Under the pieces are notes generated by a model. The model worked only from the letters and a program-made list of their open reading frames with translations. It ran no database searches and had not been told where the DNA came from. A stretch of DNA of 9,739 nt from Eggerthellaceae bacterium (GTDB lineage: Bacteria > Actinomycetota > Coriobacteriia > Coriobacteriales > Eggerthellaceae): contig JAFXIM010000291.1 in assembly GCA_017533165.1 (NCBI GenBank), positions 1-9,739 of the forward strand, in the 5' to 3' direction. A program made the position numbers and the translations under genes. Each line of letters begins with the position of its first letter. The stretch's first letter is position 1. Positions 1-7,106 of the stretch are shown here, piece after piece.

Positions 1-195
1 CAGCACGACGCTTGCCAAGCCCAAGTTGGCAAGCTGGCCCATGAGCTCATCGCGCGCGCCGAGATCGGCGCCCATGCAGAAGATGAGCAGGCCGGTGCTT
101 GCGAGCGTGAGCGTAGACACTGCGTTGCTGAGACGCGCGGGAAATATGGCGGCACCGAGGGCGATGCCTATGGCCAGGGCAACAAAAATGCCCAA
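1..195 (-). CDS. LysO/DUF340-family membrane protein, N-terminal part (runs off the window)
   Basis: The minus strand is open from a TTG at 195-193 to the window edge, giving 65 residues. The start is chosen because AAAGG lies 6 nt upstream; no in-frame ATG is available. The peptide has a hydrophobic helix (about residues 3-20), then a segment LLIFCMGADLGARDELMGQL (38-57) followed by LGLASVVL. The order 'hydrophobic helix, (M/G)G-x-DLG-x-x-x-E-L, then LG and another hydrophobic stretch' is what I recall for the N-terminus of LysO (YbjE, DUF340) proteins, which export lysine in E. coli. Some bacteria split this family into a short N-terminal protein and a longer partner; with only 65 residues visible I cannot tell whether this one is split. 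It is divergent from cydD, with a 211-bp intergenic region. Family assignment is from motif memory and only moderately sure; substrate is unknown. Confidence 0.55.
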   Translation of the reverse strand, partial: MGIFVALAIGIALGAAIFPARLSNAVSTLTLASTGLLIFCMGADLGARDELMGQLANLGLASVVL

Positions 196-328
196 AACAC
201 GCCTTTCGAAGGTGTGCGTTGCGTTTCGAAATTGCAAGTGTAGCAGTACTTGGCAGTCTTTGGCCCCGATACCTCGTCAAGGGTGGCGAAGAGACTCGTG
301 GCTTTGGCTTTTGGCCTTAGTCTTCGCC

Positions 329-356
329 TTGCAATCGCAAAAAAATGTTATAGAAT
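329..356 (+). promoter_or_regulatory. Promoter candidate for cydDC
   Basis: TTGCAA (329-334), 16-bp spacer, TAGAAT (351-356). A start site would fall near 363. The spacer contains a run of seven A. A small dyad TTGC-AATC-GCAA (329-340) overlaps the -35 and could be an operator. The elements TGCAA, TAGAAT and a downstream CAATTAAG (363-370) recur at the cydA promoter. The rest of the 196-406 intergenic region shows no other strong feature; I found no convincing minus-strand promoter for the divergent gene. Confidence 0.55.
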
Positions 357-383
357 AGGTAGCAATTAAGGAGAGGGCGGTCC

Positions 384-404
384 ATGCAAACGCGAGAGGG
401 CTGA
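384..404 (+). other. Six-codon mini-ORF in the cydD leader
   Basis: ATG at 384 opens a frame coding MQTREG and stops at TGA 402-404, two bases before the cydD ATG at 407. AAGGAG (368-373) lies 10 nt upstream, a usable ribosome binding site. Translation of this mini-ORF would end next to the cydD start, allowing coupling or reinitiation. It could equally be chance, since cydD has its own GAGAGGG (394-400) 6 nt before its ATG. Confidence 0.3.
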
Positions 405-406
405 TC

Positions 407-2197
407 ATGATAGATAGAGCCATATTCAGTTTGCCCGGCGTGCATCGCATGCTCGCCATCGTGGCTGCTTTCTCCCTGCTGCGTGCGGCGGCGGTGGCGG
501 GCCAGGCCCTTGGCTTGGCGTACGCCATCGTGGGTCTGTGGGGTGGTGGCGCTGTGGCGGACCAGTTCGTCTGGGTGGCCCTGTTCCTTATCTGCTTCGT
601 TGCTCGTCAGCTTATCGTCAACCTTCAATCCGCCTTGCTCGACCGCTACGCGCATCAGCGCGCCGATGCATTGCGGCAAGAGCTCGTGGAGGCCGTGTTC
701 GCGCTTGGGCCAGCCCTCGTGTCGCGCATGGGCACCGCCTCGGTCAGCCAGACGGTGATCGAGGGCATCGAAGACGTGCGCACCTACATCAGTCTCATCA
801 TCCCCAAGATCATCGTGGTTGTCGTTGTGCCCTTCGTCCTGCTGGCGGTAATCTTTCCGCTCGACTGGGTGTCGGGCATCATTGCGCTTGTGTGCTATCC
901 CTTCATCATTTTGTACATGGTGATGATCGGTCATACGGCGCAGGATGAGGCCGCGAAGCGTCACGGCGAATTCCAGCGCATGGCAAACTATTTTCTTGAC
1001 GGAGTTGCGGGAATATCCGAGCTCAAGGCCTTTGGCATGAGCCGTCGTTATGAAAGCAGCGTTTTCGCGGCGTCCGAGCGCTTTCGCGCCATGACCATGA
1101 AGACGCTGCGCATTGCCACCTTGTCGAGCACGGTGCTCGATCTGTTTGCAACCTTGGCCTTGGCAGGCGTTGCCGTCATGCTGGGCTTTCGCCTGGTGGA
1201 AGGCTCGATAGCCTGTCTGCCGGCGCTCGCGGTTCTCATCATGGTGCCGGAATACTTCCGCCCCATTCGAGAGTTTGCCGCCGATTATCACGCCTCCCTT
1301 GACGGACGCAGCGCCTTCGCAGCCATTCGCGTGGTGCTTGACGGCGCCAAATCCGTCGCGCTCTCGTCTAATGGCGGCGAAGGTGAGCCGTGCGATTCGC
1401 AGGAGCCGTTGGGCGGCGAAGGCGACCTGCCCGACTCTCAGGAGTTGCTGCAGGCGTCTCTGCGCGAGGATTCTTCTGGCCCCAAGCTCGAGTTTCGCGG
1501 CGTGGGCTATTCCTATCCCGATCGTGAAGAGGCCTTGCGCAACGTGAGCTTTGCGGTCGAAGGCCCGTGCAAGGTGGGTCTGATCGGAACGAGCGGATCG
1601 GGCAAGTCCACGCTCATGAGCCTGTTGGCCGGCTTTTCCCAACCTAGCGTTGGGCAGATCATCGTCAACGGCTTGGCCGTTTCCAGCTTGGCCAGCAAGC
1701 CGTGGCGCCGCGCTGCGAGCTTCATTCCCCAGGATCCCTACATCTTCAACGTTTCCCTTCGCGACAACATCGCCTTTTACAAGCCCTCTGCAAACGATGC
1801 CGAGGTGGCGCGCGCTGCGTCCATGGCCGGCCTTGACGAGCTGGTTGCTGAGCTTGATGAGGGCCTTGACACCCAGGTGGGAAAAGGCGGCGAAGGTGCG
1901 CGCGGGCTTTCCGGCGGGCAAGCTCATCGCGTAGCCTTGGCCCGAGCGTTTTTGTGCGACGACCGCCCGGTGCTGCTCTTTGACGAGCCTACGGCTCATC
2001 TTGACATCGAGACCGAGCTTGAGCTGAAGGAGCGCGTGCTTCCCCTGATGGAAGGCAAACTCGTGTTCTTCGCAACGCACAGGTTGCACTGGATCAATCA
2101 GATGGATTACGTGATCGAGCTTGATTGCGGCGGCGTTTCCTGGCAGGGCAGCGCGCAGGAGTGGCTTGACCGTCATCGTGAAGAGGGGAGGGCGTGA
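407..2197 (+). CDS. cydD: CydD-type ABC exporter subunit (permease fused to ATPase)
   Basis: Half of the inner-membrane heterodimeric CydDC exporter, required in E. coli for assembly of cytochrome bd and linked to export of thiols (cysteine, glutathione) and binding of heme. The product is 596 aa (E. coli CydD 588). Residues 1-310 form a six-helix type ABC membrane domain ending in the CydD-like stretch PEYFRPIREFAADYHA (281-296). Residues about 359-596 are the ATPase: Walker A GTSGSGKST (394-402), Q-loop Q442, signature LSGGQ (501-505), Walker B LLFDEP with catalytic E527, switch H558. All catalytic residues are present. Start: ATG 407 with GAGAGGG 6 nt upstream. It overlaps cydC by one base, so the two are probably translationally coupled. 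Odd: the linker between domains (about 313-358) is longer than usual and carries a 13-residue tandem duplication. CydD rather than CydC is inferred from order and from the absence of the CydC RLTSHD-like motif. Confidence 0.9.
   Translation: MIDRAIFSLPGVHRMLAIVAAFSLLRAAAVAGQALGLAYAIVGLWGGGAVADQFVWVALFLICFVARQLIVNLQSALLDRYAHQRADALRQELVEAVFALGPALVSRMGTASVSQTVIEGIEDVRTYISLIIPKIIVVVVVPFVLLAVIFPLDWVSGIIALVCYPFIILYMVMIGHTAQDEAAKRHGEFQRMANYFLDGVAGISELKAFGMSRRYESSVFAASERFRAMTMKTLRIATLSSTVLDLFATLALAGVAVMLGFRLVEGSIACLPALAVLIMVPEYFRPIREFAADYHASLDGRSAFAAIRVVLDGAKSVALSSNGGEGEPCDSQEPLGGEGDLPDSQELLQASLREDSSGPKLEFRGVGYSYPDREEALRNVSFAVEGPCKVGLIGTSGSGKSTLMSLLAGFSQPSVGQIIVNGLAVSSLASKPWRRAASFIPQDPYIFNVSLRDNIAFYKPSANDAEVARAASMAGLDELVAELDEGLDTQVGKGGEGARGLSGGQAHRVALARAFLCDDRPVLLFDEPTAHLDIETELELKERVLPLMEGKLVFFATHRLHWINQMDYVIELDCGGVSWQGSAQEWLDRHREEGRA
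1373..1450 (+). repeat. 39-bp tandem duplication in the CydD linker
   Basis: Two adjacent 39-bp units (1373-1411 and 1412-1450) match at 29 of 39 bases and code for GGEGEPCDSQEPL and GGEGDLPDSQELL. They sit between the membrane and ATPase domains, where sequence is little constrained. Each begins with the GGCGAAGG(T/C)GA(G/C)C motif that recurs in cydC and in the EamA gene. Confidence 0.75.
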
Positions 2198-4092
2198 TGG
2201 GTGTTTCGCGTATTGCTCGTGCATGGCGCTCCGATACCTGGATAAAGCCCTTCTTTGCGCGCTATTGGCGCGTGTTGGCCCTTGCTTTGGGCTTGGGGCT
2301 GGTTGCCGCGGCTTTCGCGGGCGGTTTGATGTTTACTTCCGGATACATGATTTCCCTGGCGGCCACTATGCCCTTCACCGTGCTTGCCGTGCACCTGCCG
2401 TCTTTGTACGTGCGCATTTTTGGTGTTGGCAAGCCCTTGCTAAGCTACCTTGAGCGCTTGACGAGTCACGACTGGGCCTTGCGTATGACGAGCGAGCTTC
2501 GCCGCCGCCTGTACCGCACGCTCGATGAGCAGCCTGCTTCCTCGCGCGCCGTGCGCAAGCTCGGCGAGGTGCTGGGGCTTCTGGCTGAGGATATCGAGCA
2601 TATTCAGAACCTGTACCTGCGCACGATCTACCCCTTGGTCATCGCATGGTTGCTCTACGTGGTCGTGGTGATCGTCCTCGGCGTCTTTGATGTCGTGGTC
2701 GCCGCGTCAATGGCGCTTTTGCTGGGCGTGGTGGTTTTCGTGCTGCCCGCGGTGTCGGTGTGCGTGAACGGCGCACGTTTGGAGCGCTCAAAGGTCCTCA
2801 AGGCTCGGCTGTACGCTGAGCTGACCGATAACGTGCTCGGCGTGGCTGACTGGATGTATTCGGGGCGCACGGAAGACTGCCAGTTGAAGCAGCGCCAGCT
2901 TCAGGCCCAGATTGATGAAATCGACTTTTCCATTGCGCGGTTCTCGCGTCTGCGCGATCTGCTGTCCCAGCTGGTCTTTGCCGGAGCCGCCCTTGTGCTG
3001 CTGCTTTGGGCTGCCAGCGTTTTCGGGGTCCATGCGGCAACGGGCGCCTCGCAGGGTGGTGGTGTCTCAGCCGCCGCGTCCGCCCTGGCTTCTGCTACTC
3101 CGGAAAACGCCGTGGCGCACGCGGGTAACTGGATAGCCGCCTTCGTGCTGTGCCTCTTCCCTTTGATCGAGTCTTTCTCTCCGGCGAGCGAGGCTGCTAT
3201 GGGCGTCATCACCTACGGTGAGTCGATCGAGCGCTTGAACCGCCTTTCGGGTGCTGAGGCGATGTCGGGGAATGTGTCCGCTTGCGGGTCAACCGGTACG
3301 CCGACTGCGCCTTCGGTCGATCCCGCAAAGCAGGATGGCGAAGGTGAGCGCCCGGTGGATGGCTCGCTTACCTTCTCCAATGTGAGCTTTGCCTACCCCT
3401 CATCGAAACGCGAGGTGCTATCGGGGTTGAGTTTGCAGGTCCCCGCCGGTCAGCGCCTTGCCGTTTTAGGTCGCAGCGGTGCGGGTAAGTCAACGCTCGT
3501 GGCGCTTCTGCGGGGCGACTTTGAGCCGAAATCAGGCGAGGTGAGCGTTGGCGGCGTTAAGCCCTTCGCCTTGGGGGATGATCTCGCCCGGTATGTTGGC
3601 GTGATACAGCAGACGCCGCACTTGTTCAACTGGACTTTGCGCGAGAACCTGGCGCTTGCCAAGCCCTCGGCAAGCGATGAGGAAATGGTGGAAGCGCTGA
3701 CTCGCGTGGGCCTGTCCGACCTGCTTGCGCGTTTGCCCCGAGGGCTCGACACCATGGTCGATGAGCGCGGCAAGCGTTTTTCCGGCGGCGAGCGCCATCG
3801 AATCGCCCTGGCGCGCGTGCTGCTGTCCGAGGTGGGCGTGGTGGTGCTTGACGAGCCCTTTGCGGGTCTTGACCCCGTAACCGAGCAAGATCTTCTCGAT
3901 GCCTTGTTCGAAGTGCTTGAGGGCCGTACGGTGGTACTGGTGACCCATCATTTGCAAGGTGTTTCCGCATGTGATCGCGTGGTGTTTATCGAGGAAGGAC
4001 GCGTTGCCATTGATGGTTCTCCCGAGCAGCTTGAGCGCGAAAACGCGTACTATCGAGGCCTTCTTGCCGCTGATCGCGGAATAATTCGTTAA
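2197..4092 (+). CDS. cydC: CydC-type ABC exporter subunit (permease fused to ATPase)
   Basis: Partner of CydD in the thiol exporter/heme-linked ABC complex for cytochrome bd biogenesis. From ATG 2197 the product is 631 aa (E. coli CydC 573). The frame also allows GTG at 2194, one codon earlier; ATG is preferred, with GGGGAGGG ending 4 nt upstream. The cydD stop overlaps the ATG by one base (TGATG). Membrane domain (1-330) includes TSGYMISLAA (47-56) and the CydC hallmark YLERLTSHD (84-92), comparable to E. coli RYFERLVSHD. ATPase domain (about 388-631): Walker A GRSGAGKST (425-433), Q-loop Q471/Q472, signature FSGGE (528-532), Walker B VVVLDEP with E553, switch H584. Odd: an Ala/Ser/Gly-rich stretch (about 281-310) in the loop before the last membrane helix, and a low-complexity interdomain linker (352-388) including DGEGER (380-385). 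Both account for much of the extra length. Confidence 0.92.
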   Translation: MGVSRIARAWRSDTWIKPFFARYWRVLALALGLGLVAAAFAGGLMFTSGYMISLAATMPFTVLAVHLPSLYVRIFGVGKPLLSYLERLTSHDWALRMTSELRRRLYRTLDEQPASSRAVRKLGEVLGLLAEDIEHIQNLYLRTIYPLVIAWLLYVVVVIVLGVFDVVVAASMALLLGVVVFVLPAVSVCVNGARLERSKVLKARLYAELTDNVLGVADWMYSGRTEDCQLKQRQLQAQIDEIDFSIARFSRLRDLLSQLVFAGAALVLLLWAASVFGVHAATGASQGGGVSAAASALASATPENAVAHAGNWIAAFVLCLFPLIESFSPASEAAMGVITYGESIERLNRLSGAEAMSGNVSACGSTGTPTAPSVDPAKQDGEGERPVDGSLTFSNVSFAYPSSKREVLSGLSLQVPAGQRLAVLGRSGAGKSTLVALLRGDFEPKSGEVSVGGVKPFALGDDLARYVGVIQQTPHLFNWTLRENLALAKPSASDEEMVEALTRVGLSDLLARLPRGLDTMVDERGKRFSGGERHRIALARVLLSEVGVVVLDEPFAGLDPVTEQDLLDALFEVLEGRTVVLVTHHLQGVSACDRVVFIEEGRVAIDGSPEQLERENAYYRGLLAADRGIIR

Positions 4093-4119
4093 ATGTGATC
4101 AAATTAGTAACAAAATGCT

Positions 4120-4148
4120 ATGCAAGCGTTACCAATTGTTGCTAGAAT
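4120..4148 (+). promoter_or_regulatory. Promoter candidate for cydAB
   Basis: Extended -10 TGCTAGAAT (4140-4148) with hexamer TAGAAT at 4143-4148, and a weak -35 ATGCAA (4120-4125) at 17 bp. CAATTAAG (4154-4161) follows at the expected start site. TGCAA, TAGAAT and CAATTAAG occur in the same order before cydD, with 33 bp from TGCAA to CAATTAAG in both. The weak -35 suggests an activator may be needed; none can be identified from sequence. Confidence 0.55.
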
Positions 4149-4163
4149 GGCATCAATTAAGTT

Positions 4164-4208
4164 GCGGGGTGAGCCGGTCAAGTTGAGGCTCCGAAGGGAA
4201 GGCCCCGC
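4164..4208 (+). promoter_or_regulatory. Nested stem-loop in the cydA 5' leader
   Basis: Outer stem GCGGGG (4164-4169) pairs with CCCCGC (4203-4208), 6 bp. Inner stem GAGCC (4171-4175) pairs with GGCTC (4187-4191), 5 bp, capped by an 11-nt loop. An unpaired purine-rich strand, CGAAGGGAAGG (4192-4202), joins the two on the 3' side. It lies within the predicted transcript, between the start site near 4155 and the ribosome binding site AGGAGGGGG (4215-4223). Just after, GGG-TGCG-CCC (4221-4230) could form a small hairpin directly against the ATG. It does not match a riboswitch class I recognise. No T-tract follows, so it is not a terminator. Confidence 0.5.
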
Positions 4209-4230
4209 GTGAACAGGAGGGGGTGCGCCC

Positions 4231-5667
4231 ATGGAAGCCATGTTTGACGTGACGTTGCTGTCGAGGCTTCAGTTCGCATTAACCGTGATCTTCCACTATT
4301 TCTTCGTTCCGCTGTCGATTGGCCTCGGCTTGATCTTGGCCATCTTTGAGACGAAGGCCTATCGTACGCGCAAGCCCGAGGACTATGCAGCGGCGAAGTT
4401 CTGGGTGAAGATCTTCACGACCACTTTTGCCATCGGCGTTGCCACCGGCATCACGATGGAATTCTCCTTCGGCACCAACTGGGCTGACTACGCTCGTTTC
4501 GTTGGCGATATCTTCGGTGCCCCGTTGGCTGCTGAGGCCCTGTTCGCCTTCTTCTTGGAGTCGGTGTTCTTGGGCGTGCTCGTCTTCGGTAGAAACAAGG
4601 TGTCGCCGAAGTTCTACATGGTTTCCGCTTGGCTGGTGTTCTTCGGTTCTTGCCTGTCTGCGCTGTGGATCCTCATCGCTAACTCGTGGATGCAGACGCC
4701 TGCAGGTGCCGAGCTTGCCGCCGATGGCACGAAGGCCGTCATCACCAACTTCTTCGCTGCCGCCTTCAACCCCACCACCGTTCCGCGTTACGGCCATACG
4801 GTAACCGCCGTTCTCACCATGGGTGCGTTCACGGCTATGGCGGTTGGTGCCTGGTACCTGATGAAGGGCCGCTACCTTGAGTTTGCCAAGCGCGCCGTCA
4901 AAGTTGGCGCAACCGTGGGTCTGGTCAGCACCTGCGTGCTTCTGGTGTTCGCTCATTCCTCCGCAGTTGTGGTTTCCGAGGAGCAGCCCACCAAACTTGC
5001 CATGATGGAGGGCATGTACGAGTCCGAGGCTCCCGATTTGTACCTGTTTGGATGGGTCGACGAGGAGAGCCAGGAAGTCATCACTCCCTTCTCCATTCCC
5101 GGAGGCACGAGCTTCTTGGCTACGGGCAGCTTCGATACGGAGTTCCCCGGCTTGAACGAGCTTGCTCAGACGGAGAAGTACGGCGACATGGTGGTCGAGG
5201 ACTTGCCGGTAAACCTGGTGTTCCAGAGCTATCACCTCATGGTTGCCATGTTCGGCCTGATCGTAGTGGCCCTGGCACTAGCGTTCCTGTCGCTCAAGAA
5301 GCCTGGTCTTGCGGCTAACAAGTGGGTGCAGCGATTCCTCGTTATCAGCCCCGCGTTTCCCTTCATCGCCATTCAGTCGGGTTGGATGACCGCCGAGATG
5401 GGACGTCAACCCTGGGTTGTGTATCCGTCCACTTCCGGTCCCGATGGCGTGGCTCTTCTGACTGCCGAGGGCGTGTCCCAGTCGGTTACGAGCGTTGAGG
5501 TTGCCCTCACCCTGTTGCTCTTCGCGCTGGTGTACACCTTCCTCTTCGTTGCCTGGGTGCGCTTGGTTGCGGGCCTCATCAAGAAGGGACCCGAGGCTGA
5601 CGATGTCGACTCTTCTGACGGCGAGGACAAGGTTTTCGCTGCTGGTTTCCTGAAAGGCGGTGAGTAA
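4231..5667 (+). CDS. cydA: Cytochrome bd ubiquinol/menaquinol oxidase subunit I
   Basis: Heme-bearing subunit that oxidises quinol and reduces O2 to water in the cytoplasmic membrane; no proton pumping. The product is 478 aa. Recognised residues (E. coli equivalents): H22 (H19, high-spin heme ligand), E102 and E110 (E99, E107), H189 (H186) and M337 (M393) as heme b558 ligands, K255 and E260 in KLAMMEG (quinol-site K252, E257), E389 in WMTAEMGRQPW (E445). The region between E260 and M337 lacks the E. coli insertion, so this is a short-Q-loop CydA. The E. coli R391 position reads H335. Start ATG 4231 follows GGAGG by 10 nt; ATG 4240 would align better with E. coli MLDIVELSRLQF but is 19 nt from that site. 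Menaquinol as donor is an inference from the likely lineage. cydB follows after 2 bp. Confidence 0.97.
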   Translation: MEAMFDVTLLSRLQFALTVIFHYFFVPLSIGLGLILAIFETKAYRTRKPEDYAAAKFWVKIFTTTFAIGVATGITMEFSFGTNWADYARFVGDIFGAPLAAEALFAFFLESVFLGVLVFGRNKVSPKFYMVSAWLVFFGSCLSALWILIANSWMQTPAGAELAADGTKAVITNFFAAAFNPTTVPRYGHTVTAVLTMGAFTAMAVGAWYLMKGRYLEFAKRAVKVGATVGLVSTCVLLVFAHSSAVVVSEEQPTKLAMMEGMYESEAPDLYLFGWVDEESQEVITPFSIPGGTSFLATGSFDTEFPGLNELAQTEKYGDMVVEDLPVNLVFQSYHLMVAMFGLIVVALALAFLSLKKPGLAANKWVQRFLVISPAFPFIAIQSGWMTAEMGRQPWVVYPSTSGPDGVALLTAEGVSQSVTSVEVALTLLLFALVYTFLFVAWVRLVAGLIKKGPEADDVDSSDGEDKVFAAGFLKGGE

Positions 5668-5669
5668 CC

Positions 5670-6686
5670 GTGGATGCAACTTTCTTCCAAGTCCTCTGGT
5701 ACTTTCTGATCTTTGTTTTGATTGCCGGTTACTTCGTGCTCGATGGCTTTGATTTGGGTGCCGGCGTGCTGTATCCCTTCCTTGCGAAGAACGAGGACGA
5801 GAAGTCCGTCATTCGACGCAGCATCGGTCCGGTTTGGGATGGCAACGAGGTTTGGCTCCTCACCGCGGGCGGTGCCCTGTTTGCGGCGTTTGCCCCCGCT
5901 TATGCGACCACGTTCTCGGGTTTCTACCTGGCGGTCATGCTGGTGTTGTTCGGTCTGATCGTTCGCGCGGTGTCGCTTGAGTTCCGCGCCCATGATCCGG
6001 CTTGGCGCAAGGTGTGGGACATCTGCTTCTTCGTGGGCTCCCTGCTGCCGGCCTTGCTGCTTGGCGTTGCCGTGGGCAACATCTATGCGGGTATCCCCAT
6101 GGATGCGGCGGGTAATTACTCAGGCGTTCCGCTGCTCGGGCTCATCACGCCCTTTACGCTGCTGACCGGCCTGCTCGGCATGGCAATGTTTTTGGCTGCG
6201 GGCGCGTCGTGGATTTCCCTCAAGGCGCCCCTGGGTTCTGAGCTTCGCGGACGCGCTGTACGCGTGCGCACTCCGCTTCAGGTGACGGCCTTCGTTCTGT
6301 TTGCCGCCGTGTCGCTTTATGGGCACTTCCTGATTCAGCCTGAGATGGTGCCTGCCCTTGGTGTCGCTCGCTGGCTGTTCGCCCTGCTCTTCGTAGTGGC
6401 TCTTGGCGCCGCGCTGTACTTTGGCGTGAAGAAGGATTGCGACCTCGTGTCCTTTGTGGCGCAGAGCGGTGCTGCCGTGAGTCTGGTGGGGCTTCTGGCG
6501 ACTTCGATGTTCCCGAACCTCGTGGTTGCTGCAGCAGGTAGCCTTGGCCCGTCCATCACCTTGATGAGCGCCGCTTCGTCTGAGCTGTCGCTTATGTGGA
6601 TGACCATCTTCGCTGTGATTGGCGTGCCTATCGTGCTCGTGTACCACGTGATCATCTACCGCACGTTCCGTGGTCGTGTGGAGTAG
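5670..6686 (+). CDS. cydB: Cytochrome bd oxidase subunit II
   Basis: Second structural subunit of the bd oxidase, an integral membrane protein that stabilises the CydA hemes. The product is 338 aa (E. coli 379). The N-terminal DGFDLGAG (25-32) includes D28, equivalent to the conserved E. coli D29, and is followed by the family block WDGNEVWLLTAGGALFAAF and SGFYLAVMLVL. Further hydrophobic helices run to the C-terminus. Start GTG 5670, with GGTGAG (5659-5664) 5 nt upstream, lying inside the end of cydA; the two genes are surely co-translated. The next gene converges on the opposite strand with only 12 bp between stops, so there is no room for a cydX-type small subunit here, and no terminator hairpin is visible in the gap. 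Confidence 0.96.
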   Translation: MDATFFQVLWYFLIFVLIAGYFVLDGFDLGAGVLYPFLAKNEDEKSVIRRSIGPVWDGNEVWLLTAGGALFAAFAPAYATTFSGFYLAVMLVLFGLIVRAVSLEFRAHDPAWRKVWDICFFVGSLLPALLLGVAVGNIYAGIPMDAAGNYSGVPLLGLITPFTLLTGLLGMAMFLAAGASWISLKAPLGSELRGRAVRVRTPLQVTAFVLFAAVSLYGHFLIQPEMVPALGVARWLFALLFVVALGAALYFGVKKDCDLVSFVAQSGAAVSLVGLLATSMFPNLVVAAAGSLGPSITLMSAASSELSLMWMTIFAVIGVPIVLVYHVIIYRTFRGRVE

Positions 6687-6698
6687 GGCGGAGGACGT

Positions 6699-7100
6699 CT
6701 AGAGTTCGCCTAGCTCGCGTTTCCAATCGAAATCGGAGGGCGGGGAAGTCGGGAAGGCTTTCTCGCCCTCCATTTGTGCGTGGGGGTCCCACAGGTGCTT
6801 TTCCATGTTGATGCGGCCGTCTTCCAAAAAGCTCACGCCTTCCGCTTCGAGCATGGAGCGTTGCTCTTCGGGTCCGCCGAAAATGAAGCCCTTGCAGAGG
6901 CTGCCGTCTTTGAATACCACGCGGTGGCAGGGTATACAACCCTTATCGGTGCCGGGTGCGGGGTTCGTACGCAGGGCATAACCGACGTAGCGTGCCGATC
7001 GGGGTGATCCGATGAGTCGCGCTATCTGGCCGTAAGTCGACACCTTTCCCTTGGGAATGCGCGCTACTTGAGCGAAGACGGAGTCGGAGAAGTCACCCAT
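6699..7100 (-). CDS. Single-domain O6-alkylguanine-DNA alkyltransferase (MGMT family)
   Basis: A suicide repair protein that moves an alkyl group from O6-alkylguanine to its own cysteine. The product is 133 aa and consists only of the DNA-binding/active-site domain; the N-terminal domain of Ada/Ogt is absent. Seen: TYGQIA (22-27), the arginine-finger region ARYVGYALRTNP (37-48), active site IPCHRV (56-61) with nucleophile C58, then KDGSLCKGF and a Leu/Glu helix. The cysteine separates it from alkyltransferase-like (ATL) proteins, which have Trp there. The last 30 residues are polar and poorly conserved. ATG 7100 is preceded by GAGAGG. It lies 6 bp downstream of the EamA gene on the same strand, so both are probably one transcript. 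The short form is common and its substrate range is not defined by sequence. Confidence 0.88.
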   Translation of the reverse strand: MGDFSDSVFAQVARIPKGKVSTYGQIARLIGSPRSARYVGYALRTNPAPGTDKGCIPCHRVVFKDGSLCKGFIFGGPEEQRSMLEAEGVSFLEDGRINMEKHLWDPHAQMEGEKAFPTSPPSDFDWKRELGEL

Positions 7101-7106
7101 GGGGCT

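Noticed and set aside
317..2224. Long minus-strand open frame (635 codons) opposite cydD
   Set aside because: It mirrors cydD codon structure in a GC-rich genome, has His/Arg/Gln-rich composition without domains, and covers a clear ABC transporter on the other strand.
4093..4113. Rex or Fnr/Crp operator upstream of the cydA promoter (TGTGA-N9-TAACA)
   Set aside because: The arms match only partly (about 4 of 7 positions) and the spacing differs from the consensus; too weak to call.
4279..5235. Minus-strand open frame of 318 codons opposite cydA
   Set aside because: Shadow of cydA; its product has no recognisable motifs and cydA is certain.
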